Notes under the pieces: model-generated
Told to the model about the DNA's origin: nothing
Databases searched by the model: none
Seen by the model: only the letters and a program-made list of their open reading frames with translations
Shown here: piece after piece, positions 26,142 through 35,739 of the stretch
Layout of the letters: each line of letters opens with the position of its first letter
Position numbering within the stretch: position 1 is the first letter of the stretch
From: an uncultured Eubacteriales bacterium
Lineage (GTDB): Bacteria; Bacillota; Clostridia; Lachnospirales; Lachnospiraceae
DNA length: 51,115 bases
Direction of reading: 5' to 3'
Assembly (NCBI GenBank): GCA_900315425.1
Contig: OMZA01000012.1
Span: forward strand, 1 to 51,115
Position numbers and translations under genes: made by a program

Positions 26142-28031
26142 ATGGATAAAGAATTCTATCTCAGCGTATACAGACATTCCCTTGCACATATTTTAGCTAA
26201 GGCAGTTATTGAAATCTATGGCAAGGATGTTCAGTATGCAATTGGACCACAGATTAAAGACGGAGCGTATTATGATTTTGAGCTTCCAGAAGGCAAGAAA
26301 ATCACAGAGGACGATTTAAAGACCATTGAAGATAAGATGAGAGAAATCGTTAAAAGAAGAGAGGACTGGACCCGTAAAGAAGTTTCTAAGCAGGAAGCTA
26401 TGGAAATCTTTAAAGACCAGAAGTTCAAGATTGAGCTTATTAAGGATCTTCCGGAGGACGAGATTATCACTACATATACAACAGGCGACGATTATATAGA
26501 TCTTTGTAGAGGACCTCATATTGACAACTCTCAGGAACTTATGAATGCAGCATTTAAGGTGCATTCAACATCAATGGCTTATTGGAAAGGTGATGAGAAC
26601 AGAGAGAGATTACAGAGAGTATATTTCTACGCATTTCCAAGTAAGGATGAGTTAAAGAAACATATAAAACTCATTGAGGAAGCTAAGGAAAGAGATCACA
26701 AGAAGATAGGTGCCCAGTTGGATTTGTTCATGTTTGATGAGACAGCACCAGGTATGCCATATTGGTTACCACGTGGTTGGGAGTTATATCAGACACTTCT
26801 AAAATACTCTAGAGAAATCCAGAGAAAGCATGGATATACAGAGATTTCAGCACCACTTATTAACAACAAAAAGCTTTGGCTTATAAGTGGACATTGGGCT
26901 CATTATCTTAATAACATGTTTATTGTTCCTGGTATTACAGGAAATGTAAAAGCAGATACTAACATCGAAAATGTAGTTGCAAACTATGGAACAAATGCAC
27001 AAGAGGATATTCAGGCTAAGCTTGAAGCCGGAACAATTGTCTACAACCGTGAAAATATTGATACAATGGCAGCTAAGCCAATGAACTGTCCAAATGCAAT
27101 GATGACTTATAAGAGAACAAAGCATTCATATAAGGAACTTCCAATTAGATATAGTGAGTATGATGTTCTTCATAGAAAAGAAAAATCAGGACAGATGAAC
27201 GGACTTTTCAGAGTTCAGGAGTTTAGACAGGATGATGATCATACATTTGTAATGGAATCTCAGATTAAGGATGAGATATCAGATATCATCGCCATTGCTG
27301 ATGAAATCTATAGCACATTTGGAGTTACATACAGAGCAGAATTATCTACAAGACCAGATGATTTCATGGGAGATGTTGAGGTTTGGAACAGAGCTGAGGC
27401 AGGTCTTAGAGAAATCTTAGATGAGAAGTATGGTCCGGACGGATATGAGGTAAATGAAGGAGATGGAGCATTCTATGGTCCTAAAATTGACCTTCAGATA
27501 AAGGATGCCCTGGGAAGAGAGTGGCAGTGTGGAACTATCCAGCTTGACTTCCAGCTTCCACATAACTTTGGATTAACATATGTAACAGCTGAGGGAACAG
27601 AGGAGATGCCGGTAGTTATTCACAGAGCTATTTACGGATCTCTTGAAAGATTCATCGGTATTATTATCGAGAACTTCAAAGGTAACTTCCCATTCTGGCT
27701 CAATCCGGGACAGGTAGCTATAGTTCCAATCAGAACAGAGCACAACGAGTATGCTAAGAAAGTTGAAGAAGCTCTTACCAATATTGGAATTAGAGTTGAA
27801 GCTGATTACTCTGATAAGAACATGAGAACAAAGATTAAAGAATTCAAGCAGCATGCTAAGTCACCATACATCCTGGTATTAGGTGATAAAGAAGCTGAGG
27901 AGAATACAGTATCTATCAATATTCGAGGACTTAACAAACAGGTACAAAACATTGCCCTTGATAAGTTTGTTGACTATTGTAACAAGTTAAATACTGAGCA
28001 TATACTTGAGCTTGAGACAGAGTTTAACTAA
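26142..28031 (+). CDS. thrS: Threonyl-tRNA synthetase, TGS-less form
   Basis: A 629-aa enzyme charging tRNA-Thr. It starts directly at the editing domain: YRHSLAHILAKAV (His12, His16), with the second pair in DYIDLCRGPHI. Class II catalytic blocks follow: GMPYWLPRGWELYQTL, AAKPMNCPNAMMTYK (zinc Cys), FRVQEFRQDDDHTFV (motif 2 region), FYGPKIDLQIKDALGREWQC, and the anticodon-binding domain near the C-terminus. The ~60-residue TGS domain found at the N-terminus of most bacterial ThrRS is absent. There is an extra segment of about 35-40 residues (FIVPGITGNVKADTNIENVV and following) ahead of the zinc motif. The start was set at ATG 26142 (RBS AAAGGAG); the longer frame begins inside the T-box. Confidence 0.95.
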   Translation: MDKEFYLSVYRHSLAHILAKAVIEIYGKDVQYAIGPQIKDGAYYDFELPEGKKITEDDLKTIEDKMREIVKRREDWTRKEVSKQEAMEIFKDQKFKIELIKDLPEDEIITTYTTGDDYIDLCRGPHIDNSQELMNAAFKVHSTSMAYWKGDENRERLQRVYFYAFPSKDELKKHIKLIEEAKERDHKKIGAQLDLFMFDETAPGMPYWLPRGWELYQTLLKYSREIQRKHGYTEISAPLINNKKLWLISGHWAHYLNNMFIVPGITGNVKADTNIENVVANYGTNAQEDIQAKLEAGTIVYNRENIDTMAAKPMNCPNAMMTYKRTKHSYKELPIRYSEYDVLHRKEKSGQMNGLFRVQEFRQDDDHTFVMESQIKDEISDIIAIADEIYSTFGVTYRAELSTRPDDFMGDVEVWNRAEAGLREILDEKYGPDGYEVNEGDGAFYGPKIDLQIKDALGREWQCGTIQLDFQLPHNFGLTYVTAEGTEEMPVVIHRAIYGSLERFIGIIIENFKGNFPFWLNPGQVAIVPIRTEHNEYAKKVEEALTNIGIRVEADYSDKNMRTKIKEFKQHAKSPYILVLGDKEAEENTVSINIRGLNKQVQNIALDKFVDYCNKLNTEHILELETEFN

Positions 28032-28070
28032 GAAGAGCTAGAGAAAGAGTTCATATAAAATGCAAATAAG

Positions 28071-28108
28071 AATGCGGCCATTACCAAGTAGTGGTCGCAT
28101 TTATTAAT
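28071..28108 (+). terminator. Intrinsic terminator after thrS
   Basis: AATGCGGCCATTA / TAGTGGTCGCATT stem with a short loop, followed by TATTAATATTTT. The T tract is interrupted, so strength is moderate. Confidence 0.65.
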
Positions 28109-28217
28109 ATTTTATATATAATTTGTAAAATATTTTTATTTAAGGAAATTCTTTATGGAAATGAATTTATAATATGGTAAAATAGTAAATACCAGTAAAA
28201 TTTAAAGGTTGGAAGAT

Positions 28218-28970
28218 ATGATAAAGGCAATTTGCACTCAGGGAAAGGGTGTAGATATGGACAGGGCAAGAAGGCTTGCCAGTCAATTTGAAGTGAAAAT
28301 TATAACTACGTTGCCGGATGATAAAGAGGCAATGTATTTTTTATTAGATAAAAGCGGGATTGCCCTCGTTAGTGGAAAGCAAGTATTAAAAGGGGACTTC
28401 ACCAGGCTGTTAAACCGGGTCACCAATGGACATTTGCCACATGAGATACTTTTGAAGGCTACGAAACCGCCGGCAGATATTTACGAAAAAACAGTGCGAG
28501 CAGTGGATTGTACTGCTGGATTAGGAGAAGATTCTTTTATTTTAGCGGCCTTAGGGTATCATGTTGAGATGTTTGAACACAACGAGATAACGGCAACATT
28601 ATTACAGGATGCAATTATAAGAGGGAGAAATAATCCACAGATAAGGGAAATAGTTGGGAGAATGAATTTAAAAAAGGGAGACAGCAAAGAACTTCTAAAG
28701 GAATTGGATTATAAACCGGAACTTATTTACCTTGATCCAATGTTTCCAGAGAAAAAGAAGAGTGCGGAATCAAAGAAAAAACTTCAGATTCTACATAGAA
28801 TAGAGACGCCTTGTTCTGATGAAAATGAGTTGGTGCAGGCGGCTATAGAAGCTAATCCCAAGAAAATAGTTATAAAGAGACCACCAGATGGGCCATATTT
28901 AGCAGGACTTACACCGTCTTATTCGGTAACTAGAAAAGCTGTCAGATATGATTGTTTGGTTTACAGTTAG
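28218..28970 (+). CDS. rsmJ: RsmJ-like class I SAM-dependent rRNA methyltransferase
   Basis: A 250-aa Rossmann-fold methyltransferase resembling RsmJ, which methylates N2 of G1516 of 16S rRNA in E. coli. The SAM-binding motif I is VDCTAGLGEDSFILAALG (residues ~99-116); the catalytic-loop motif is IYLDPMFPEKKKSAESKK; KIVIKRPPDGPYLAG is near the C-terminus. The start is ATG 28218 rather than TTG 28209, because AAAGG fits only the former. It is followed 43 bp later by nudC. Confidence 0.8.
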   Translation: MIKAICTQGKGVDMDRARRLASQFEVKIITTLPDDKEAMYFLLDKSGIALVSGKQVLKGDFTRLLNRVTNGHLPHEILLKATKPPADIYEKTVRAVDCTAGLGEDSFILAALGYHVEMFEHNEITATLLQDAIIRGRNNPQIREIVGRMNLKKGDSKELLKELDYKPELIYLDPMFPEKKKSAESKKKLQILHRIETPCSDENELVQAAIEANPKKIVIKRPPDGPYLAGLTPSYSVTRKAVRYDCLVYS

Positions 28971-29013
28971 AAGGGAATTTGAAGTAAGGATTTTGGCAGG
29001 GTAGGTGATATAG

Positions 29014-29880
29014 ATGTTGCAGGATATACAACCACATAAACTACATAATGAATATGACCATGATGCGGTGGCAAATGCAACAGATATTGTAGTTATTGTG
29101 GCAGGAAGTAAGGTGCTTGCCAGAATTGATGAATTATCTAATGCAGTTAGATTACCCATAATAGAAGAGGTATGGGGCTTAGATGATTTTGATGGCAAGA
29201 AGCTTACTTATTTATTCTCTGTAGATAATGAAAGATACTTTATCTACGAACCTATAGAAGATGAAAAAATAATAGATGAAGTAATAGGGTATAAATTAAT
29301 TGACCTTAGATACATTAGAGAGAATTCGTTAGAACCGAAATCCAGAGTATTTGCCATGCATACTGCAAAACATTTATCGGACTGGTATGCGGACAGCAAA
29401 TTCTGTGGAAGGTGTGGACATAAGATGAAGCATTCCATAACGGAAAGGGCAATGTGTTGTCCGGAGTGCGGATATATTCAGTATCCAAGGATTATGCCTG
29501 CGGTTATAGTGGGAGTCATTAATGGAGACAGATTGTTGATTACAAAATATAAGTCCGGATATGCCCACAATGCGTTGATTGCAGGATTTACAGAGATAGG
29601 TGAGACCTTAGAGGAGACCGTAGCCAGAGAGGTTATGGAAGAAGTGGGAATAATGGTACGAAATATAAAGTACTATAAATCTCAACCTTGGGGTATGGCA
29701 AATGATATATTGGCCGGATTCTTCTGTGAGGTAGATGGAAACGATGAGATTTATATGGATGGAAGCGAGTTAAAATATGCTCAGTGGGTTGAAAGAGAAG
29801 ATATAGAATTACAGCCAGATGATTCAAGTCTTACCAATGAAATGATGAAGATGTTTAAAATCGGAAGAATAAGAAGATAA
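29014..29880 (+). CDS. nudC: NAD(+) diphosphatase (Nudix), NudC
   Basis: A 288-aa Nudix hydrolase cleaving NADH/NAD+ to NMN and AMP; in other bacteria NudC also decaps NAD-capped RNA. An N-terminal domain is followed by a zinc ribbon (CGRCGHKM...CPECGYIQYPRIMPAVIVG, residues ~130-170). The Nudix box GFTEIGETLEETVAREVMEE ends in VGI. NudC has the hallmark SQPW block (KSQPWGMANDI), here with a changed tail compared with the usual SQPWPFP. Length and order are typical. Confidence 0.93.
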   Translation: MLQDIQPHKLHNEYDHDAVANATDIVVIVAGSKVLARIDELSNAVRLPIIEEVWGLDDFDGKKLTYLFSVDNERYFIYEPIEDEKIIDEVIGYKLIDLRYIRENSLEPKSRVFAMHTAKHLSDWYADSKFCGRCGHKMKHSITERAMCCPECGYIQYPRIMPAVIVGVINGDRLLITKYKSGYAHNALIAGFTEIGETLEETVAREVMEEVGIMVRNIKYYKSQPWGMANDILAGFFCEVDGNDEIYMDGSELKYAQWVEREDIELQPDDSSLTNEMMKMFKIGRIRR

Positions 29881-29882
29881 GA

Positions 29883-29919
29883 ACAGCGTAACAGACTAGA
29901 AGTTACGCTGTTTTTTTTA
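29883..29919 (+). terminator. Intrinsic terminator after nudC
   Basis: ACAGCGTAAC / GTTACGCTGT stem with a loop of about nine bases (AGACTAGAA), then TTTTTTTT. Confidence 0.93.
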
Positions 29920-30053
29920 TGTGAGGATGTATTGTGGAAAATGCCTAAAAATCTTTGTGTATACTAATGATTTATGGTAAAATTTAGTGGTATGAACTTT
30001 TATGTTGATAAAGTTTATCTGATAACACAATGATTTTACAGGAGGATTTTTCA

Positions 30054-31688
30054 ATGCCAGTAATGGAATATCTGGAAAGAAATGCAAAGCTTTATGGAAA
30101 TGAAGTGGCATTAATCGAACTTAATCCGGAAGAACCAGATTCGAGAAGAAAGACATGGAAGGAAGCGGAACTTATTGAACCGAACCGCTTTGAGCCATAT
30201 AGAAGAGAGATTACATGGAGTATATTTAATGAGAAAGCCAATAGATTCGCTAATATGCTTATTGAAAGAGGAATAAAAAAAGGAGATAAGGTTGCCATTA
30301 TCATGTACAACTGTCTTGAATGGCTGCCTATATATTTTGGAATATTAAAGACCGGAGCTATAGCAGTTCCATTTAACTTTAGATATGATGCCGATGAGAT
30401 TCTGTATTGTGCAGAGCTTGCCGAGGTGGATGTTATCGTATTTGGACCTGCATTTATTGGTCGTATAGAACAGCATGCAGAGCGTCTTTCCAAGGGAAGA
30501 CTTCTTATATATGTTGGAGATGGATGTCCGCTTTTTGCTGAAAGTTACAGAGAACTTGTAGCAGATTGTTCCAGTGCAAGTCCGGAAATAGAGATTACAG
30601 ACGAGGACTATGGTGCTATTTATTTTTCATCAGGAACAACAGGTTTTCCAAAGGCAATTCTTCACAAACACCAGAGTTTAACCCAGGCAGCTCAGATGGA
30701 ACAAAAGCATCATAAGACTGGAAGGGATGATACATTTCTTTGTATCCCACCTTTATATCATACCGGTGCCAAATTCCATTGGATGGGAAGTTTGGTGGCA
30801 GGTAGCAAGGCGGTTCTTTTAAAGGGAACAAAGCCTAAGACTATTCTTGAAGCTGTTTCTAGTGAGAGATGTACAATTGTATGGTTGCTGGTGCCATGGG
30901 CTCAGGATATATTGGATATGTTTGACAGTGGAGAACTTGATCCAAAGAATTATCACCTTGATCAGTGGAGACTTATGCACATTGGTGCACAGCCGGTTCC
31001 ACCTTCGCTTATTAAGAGATGGAAGGAATATTTTCCAAATCATGAATATGATACTAACTATGGTTTGTCAGAGTCTACAGGCCCAGGTTGCGTGCATTTA
31101 GGTGTGGAAAACATTCATAAGGTTGGAGCTATTGGAATTCCGGGATACAGATGGGAATGCAAGATTGTTAACGAGAATAACGAGATAGTTAAGCAGGGAG
31201 ATGTTGGAGAACTTTGTGTTAAAGGTCCTGGAGTTATGACCTGCTACTACAATAATCCTGAGGCAACAGCTGAAGTGTTAAAAGATGGCTGGCTATATAC
31301 TGGAGATATGGCTATGCAGGATAAGGATGGTTTTTATTTCCTGGTAGACCGTAAGAAAGACGTTATCGTTAGCGGTGGCGAGAACATTTACCCTGTACAG
31401 ATAGAGGATTTCCTTCGCCAGAATCAGAAGATTAAAGATGTTGCAGTTATTGGTCTTTCAGATAGAAGATTGGGAGAGAAGACAGCAGCTATTATTGAAA
31501 TAAAAGACGGAATGGAATGTACCAAGGAAGAGATAGAAGAATTCTGTATGGGTCTTCCAAGATACAAGAGACCTAAAGAAATCATTTTCGATGAAATACC
31601 TAGAAATGCTACAGGTAAGATTGAGAAGCCTGCTTTAAGAAAACGTTACGGAGCAGACAACCTGGTTGCAAAAGAGGTTACAGAATAA
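30054..31688 (+). CDS. AMP-forming acyl/aryl-CoA synthetase
   Basis: A 544-aa member of the acyl-adenylate-forming superfamily. Motifs are YFSSGTTGFPKAILHKH (P-loop A3), NYGLSESTGPG (A5), GWLYTGDMAMQDKDGFYFLV (A7), DRKKDVIVSGGENIYP (A8) and the catalytic lysine in PRNATGKIEKPALRK (A10). It activates a carboxylic acid to an acyl-CoA. It sits directly ahead of iorA-iorB, so arylacetates are plausible substrates; that is inferred from position. An insertion near residue 35-55 (LNPEEPDSRRKTWKEAELIE) is not in typical members. The start was set at 30054 behind AGGAGG. Confidence 0.88.
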   Translation: MPVMEYLERNAKLYGNEVALIELNPEEPDSRRKTWKEAELIEPNRFEPYRREITWSIFNEKANRFANMLIERGIKKGDKVAIIMYNCLEWLPIYFGILKTGAIAVPFNFRYDADEILYCAELAEVDVIVFGPAFIGRIEQHAERLSKGRLLIYVGDGCPLFAESYRELVADCSSASPEIEITDEDYGAIYFSSGTTGFPKAILHKHQSLTQAAQMEQKHHKTGRDDTFLCIPPLYHTGAKFHWMGSLVAGSKAVLLKGTKPKTILEAVSSERCTIVWLLVPWAQDILDMFDSGELDPKNYHLDQWRLMHIGAQPVPPSLIKRWKEYFPNHEYDTNYGLSESTGPGCVHLGVENIHKVGAIGIPGYRWECKIVNENNEIVKQGDVGELCVKGPGVMTCYYNNPEATAEVLKDGWLYTGDMAMQDKDGFYFLVDRKKDVIVSGGENIYPVQIEDFLRQNQKIKDVAVIGLSDRRLGEKTAAIIEIKDGMECTKEEIEEFCMGLPRYKRPKEIIFDEIPRNATGKIEKPALRKRYGADNLVAKEVTE

Positions 31689-31721
31689 AAGTGTATAGAG
31701 TTTAGTTAGGATGTGTAATTT

Positions 31722-33452
31722 ATGAAAGAGTTAATGTTAGGAAATAAGGGCATCGCCAGAGGTTTATATGAAGGCGGTTGTTCTATAATCTCAAGTTATC
31801 CGGGAACACCAAGTACTGAGATAACAGAGGAAGCGGCAAAGTATGATGAAATCTATTGTGAGTGGGCACCAAATGAAAAGGTTGCCTTAGAAGTGGCTCA
31901 TGGAGCTACATTGGGAGGAAGAAGAGCTGCCTGTGCTATGAAACACGTAGGACTTAACGTGGCTGCAGATCCTTTATTTACAATATCTTATCAGGGATTA
32001 AATGCCGGTCTTGTTATCTTCGTGGCAGATGACCCGGGAATGCATTCTTCTCAGAATGAGCAGGATTCAAGACATTATGCGGTAGCAGCTAAGGTTCCAA
32101 TGTTGGAGCCATCAGATTCAGATGAGGCCAGAAGATATGTTAAGGAAGCCTACAGGATTTCTGAAAAATACAATACACCGGTATTTGTGAAAATGTGTAC
32201 AAGAGTTGCTCATTCTCAGAGTATTGTAGAGACTGAAGAGAGAGTATTACCAGACCAGGTGCCATATGTAAAAGATCCAACAAAGGTTATGATGACTAAG
32301 AACTCCAGGGATGCTCATGTAAGAGTAGAACAGAGAACAAAGGATCTTATTGAATACGCAGAGACTAGTGATATTAATAGAATCGAATGGGGTGATACCT
32401 CAGTAGGTATTATTACTTCATCAACTTCTTATCAGTATGCAAAGGAAGTGTTTGGTGATAAGGCTTCAGTTCTTAAGCTTGGAATGATTTACCCACTTCC
32501 TAGTAAATTGATTCTTGACTTTGCATCAAAGGTGGACAAACTTATTGTTCTTGAAGAGTTAGATCCTATTATTGAAAATCATGTTAAGGTGTTAGGATTA
32601 CAGCCTATAGGTAAAGAGACCTTCCCTATATGTGGTGAATTCTCTCAGAACTTAGTAAGAGAGTGCATGGGAGAAGAAGCCAAGAAAGGTGTTAAGTTAG
32701 AAGATGAGATTCCGGGACGTCCACCGGTAATGTGTGCCGGTTGTCCTCACAGAGGAATCTTCTACACATTAAAGAAGAATAAGTGCATGGTATACGGAGA
32801 TATTGGTTGCTACACATTAGGTGCCATTGCTCCACTTAATTCCATGGACTTAAATGTATGTATGGGTGCTTCATGTTCAGGACTTCATGGATTTAATCTG
32901 GCCATGGGCAAGGCAGGAGAAAAGCACAGCGTAGGTATTATTGGTGATTCTACATTTATGCATTCAGGAATGACAGGTATATGTGACATTTCCTATAACA
33001 TGACCAATTCTACAGTTATTATTCTGGATAATTCCATAACCGGTATGACAGGTCATCAGCAGAATCCAACAACAGGTAAGAACCTTCGTGGAGAGCCTGC
33101 CGGAAAGGTTAATCTTGAGGCTCTTTGCAGAGCGTTAGGTTTTAACCGTGTAAGAGTTGTGGATCCTTATAATCTTCAGGAATGCGATACAGTTCTTAAG
33201 GAAGAACTTGAGGCTGAGGAGCCATCAATTATTATCAGCAGAAGACCTTGTGTAATGATTAAGGGAACGGTTCACAGATCTCCGTTGAAACCGGATGTGG
33301 ACAAGTGCGTAGGATGTAAAGCCTGTATGCAGATTGGATGTCCTGCTATTTCAGTTAGAGATAAGAAAGTTGTTATAGATGAAACTCTTTGTATTGATTG
33401 TGGCGTATGCAGCCAGATGTGTAAATTTGGCGCGTTGAATCACGTAGAGTAG
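31722..33452 (+). CDS. iorA: Indolepyruvate ferredoxin oxidoreductase, alpha subunit
   Basis: A 576-aa TPP- and iron-sulfur-dependent subunit that interconverts aryl 2-oxoacids and aryl-CoA plus CO2 with ferredoxin. The N-terminal pyrimidine-binding region has SSYPGTPSTEITEEAAKY and EVAHGATLGGRRAA. The TPP-binding region has GDSTFMHSGMTGICD and ILDNSITGMTGHQQNP. The C-terminus carries two cluster motifs, CVGCKACMQIGCPAI and CIDCGVCSQMCKFGA. Full length. The gene ends 11 bp before iorB. In anaerobes it can act in amino-acid fermentation or, in reverse, in reductive carboxylation to make aromatic amino acids. Confidence 0.95.
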   Translation: MKELMLGNKGIARGLYEGGCSIISSYPGTPSTEITEEAAKYDEIYCEWAPNEKVALEVAHGATLGGRRAACAMKHVGLNVAADPLFTISYQGLNAGLVIFVADDPGMHSSQNEQDSRHYAVAAKVPMLEPSDSDEARRYVKEAYRISEKYNTPVFVKMCTRVAHSQSIVETEERVLPDQVPYVKDPTKVMMTKNSRDAHVRVEQRTKDLIEYAETSDINRIEWGDTSVGIITSSTSYQYAKEVFGDKASVLKLGMIYPLPSKLILDFASKVDKLIVLEELDPIIENHVKVLGLQPIGKETFPICGEFSQNLVRECMGEEAKKGVKLEDEIPGRPPVMCAGCPHRGIFYTLKKNKCMVYGDIGCYTLGAIAPLNSMDLNVCMGASCSGLHGFNLAMGKAGEKHSVGIIGDSTFMHSGMTGICDISYNMTNSTVIILDNSITGMTGHQQNPTTGKNLRGEPAGKVNLEALCRALGFNRVRVVDPYNLQECDTVLKEELEAEEPSIIISRRPCVMIKGTVHRSPLKPDVDKCVGCKACMQIGCPAISVRDKKVVIDETLCIDCGVCSQMCKFGALNHVE

Positions 33453-33463
33453 GAGGTGCGAAT

Positions 33464-34045
33464 ATGGAAACGAAGAATATTATGATCGTTGGTGTCGGAG
33501 GACAGGGTACACTTCTTGCTAGTAAAGTTCTTGGATACGTGCTTTTAAAACAGGGATTTGATGTAAAGGTTTCAGAGGTTCATGGAATGAGCCAGAGAGG
33601 TGGAAGTGTTGTTACTTATGTAAGATACGGTGACAAGGTGTATTCTCCGGTAATAGATAAAGGTGAGGCAGATGTAATCATCTCTTTTGAAAAACTTGAG
33701 GCTGCCAGATGGTTAGAGTACTTAAAACCGGGTGGACAGATTATTGTAAATACTCAGGAAATGGAGCCAATGCCTGTAATTATTGGAGCTGCCAAGTATC
33801 CTGAGAATCTTGTAGAGAAGATGAAGGAAAAAGGTGCTAAGGTAGATGCAGAGGATTTCTTAGCTATTGCCTTAAAAGCAGGTTCACCAAAGGCTGTTAA
33901 TATAGCTTTGTTGGGAAGATTTTCAAACTATTTTACAGAGATTTCAGATGAAGCATGGCAGGATGCCTTGGAAAATAATGTTAATCCTAAGTTCTTAGAA
34001 CTTAACAAAAAGGCATTTGCTTTGGGAAAATCTGCAAACGATTAG
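33464..34045 (+). CDS. iorB: Indolepyruvate ferredoxin oxidoreductase, beta subunit
   Basis: A 193-aa gamma-type domain of the 2-oxoacid:acceptor oxidoreductase family. Characteristic blocks are MIVGVGGQGTLLASKVLGYV and SEVHGMSQRGGSVVTYVRYG. It forms the heteromer with IorA. It begins 11 bp after iorA (RBS GGAGG) and is followed 13 bp later by a radical SAM gene, so it is probably mid-operon. Confidence 0.95.
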   Translation: METKNIMIVGVGGQGTLLASKVLGYVLLKQGFDVKVSEVHGMSQRGGSVVTYVRYGDKVYSPVIDKGEADVIISFEKLEAARWLEYLKPGGQIIVNTQEMEPMPVIIGAAKYPENLVEKMKEKGAKVDAEDFLAIALKAGSPKAVNIALLGRFSNYFTEISDEAWQDALENNVNPKFLELNKKAFALGKSAND

Positions 34046-34058
34046 TGAAAGGTAAATA

Positions 34059-35660
34059 ATGAATATACTTTTAGTAGCTCTTAATGCAAAATATATACAT
34101 TCTAATCCGGCCATATATTCGCTGGCAGCCTGTGCCAAAGATTATGTGGAAGATGGTAATACTGTTAACATTGCAGAATTTACAATCAATGACAGGTATG
34201 AAGATATATTAAATGGAATACTCCTTAGAAAACCCGATATTATCGGGTTTTCCGTTTATATATGGAACAGTCAGGAGATGAAAGAACTTATGGAGGATAT
34301 CCATAAGATTAAACCGGAGATTATGCTGTTTGCCGGAGGACCAGAGGCCACCAATGATCCGGAGACATTTATAAAATGGTGCGATTTTGTAATGTTAGGT
34401 GAAGGGGAAACTAATTTTAAAATCATTACGAAATGCGTAGTTAATTATCAGCAGATTCCCTTTGAAGATATGGAGGGAATTGCCTATGCCACCTACAGAA
34501 AGCCTGGGGAGAAATATATGGTTGTGCACCCTCAGGGAAGCAAATCCATGGTGGACATGGACACTATTCCGTTTTTATATGATGAGTTAGAAAATTTTGA
34601 AAACAGAATTATTTATTATGAATCCAGCAGAGGATGTCCGTTTAGATGCAGTTATTGTCTATCTTCTATTGAAAAATCTGTCCGATACAGAAGCATGGAA
34701 GTGGTCTTTAGAGAGCTTAAATATTTTTTGGATAAAAAGGTTAAACAGGTTAAATTCATTGATAGAACTTTTAACAGTTCAAGTAAACGTTCTTTAAAAA
34801 TCTGGAAGTTTATAAAGGATAACGATAACGGTGTTACGAATTTTCATTTTGAAATAGGAGCTGACCTTCTAAGTAAGGAAGAGATTGATTTGTTAAAAAC
34901 CCTGAGAACGGGATTGGTTCAGTTGGAAATAGGAATTCAATCCACCAACGAGGACACCATGAGAATGATTCATAGAACCGCCAATAATAAAAAGCTTATG
35001 GAAAATGTTATGGAGCTTCGTAAGAACTATAATATCAATCTACATACTGATTTGATTGCCGGACTTCCATACGAAGGTTATGAAAGCTTCAAACAATCTT
35101 TTAATGATATCTATCCTCTATACGCAGACCAGTTACAGTTGGGATTCTTAAAGGTTCTTAAGGGTACGGAGATGTATGAAAGATCTCAGGAATATGGCCT
35201 GGTGTACTCATCTAAGCAACCCTATGAAGTGTTTTACAGTAAGTGGCTTTCCTATGAGGAAAATGCTCATCTCCACAGAGTTTGTGACGGTGTGGAGTTA
35301 TTTTATAATGCCCAGCTTTTCAGACATTCTTTAAAATATCTAGAGCAATTTTTTGATACGTATTTTGATATGTATGATGCTTTAGCAGATTATCTGGATT
35401 CCAATAAATTATCGGGAGTTGGTATCTCTGCCAAGAGAAAGTTCGAGATTCTAAAGGATTTTGGAAAAAATTATTGCAGTCAGGATAAGTTGGATTATTT
35501 TCTAAGTTATTTGCGACTTGATGAAATGCTTCATATGCATCCTAACAGGAAGATGTCTGCATTGGAAAGTTTTACATTTCCGGAAGGAAAAAGGGTGTAT
35601 GAATTTGATTATACTAAGAAAAGTCCGGTAACAGGCGAGGTGGAATTCAAGGAAGTATAA
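34059..35660 (+). CDS. B12-binding-domain radical SAM protein, DUF4080-like
   Basis: A 533-aa protein with an N-terminal cobalamin-binding-type Rossmann domain (residues ~1-140: MNILLVALNAKYIHSNPAIY; PDIIGFSVYIWN; FVMLGEGE), then a radical SAM barrel with the cluster motif ESSRGCPFRCSYCLSS (CxxxCxxC). The conserved IDRTFNSS and GLVQLEIGIQS follow. The C-terminus corresponds to DUF4080. The DxHxxG cobalamin signature is not evident, so B12 binding may be lost, as in many members. Substrate is unknown. It lies 13 bp after iorB. Confidence 0.85.
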   Translation: MNILLVALNAKYIHSNPAIYSLAACAKDYVEDGNTVNIAEFTINDRYEDILNGILLRKPDIIGFSVYIWNSQEMKELMEDIHKIKPEIMLFAGGPEATNDPETFIKWCDFVMLGEGETNFKIITKCVVNYQQIPFEDMEGIAYATYRKPGEKYMVVHPQGSKSMVDMDTIPFLYDELENFENRIIYYESSRGCPFRCSYCLSSIEKSVRYRSMEVVFRELKYFLDKKVKQVKFIDRTFNSSSKRSLKIWKFIKDNDNGVTNFHFEIGADLLSKEEIDLLKTLRTGLVQLEIGIQSTNEDTMRMIHRTANNKKLMENVMELRKNYNINLHTDLIAGLPYEGYESFKQSFNDIYPLYADQLQLGFLKVLKGTEMYERSQEYGLVYSSKQPYEVFYSKWLSYEENAHLHRVCDGVELFYNAQLFRHSLKYLEQFFDTYFDMYDALADYLDSNKLSGVGISAKRKFEILKDFGKNYCSQDKLDYFLSYLRLDEMLHMHPNRKMSALESFTFPEGKRVYEFDYTKKSPVTGEVEFKEV

Positions 35661-35739
35661 GGGATATTGAAGTATTTTATCACTTAGAATAGTCGATAAA
35701 TTCCAAGATATATAATAAGATATTTAAAAAGGAGGCATT

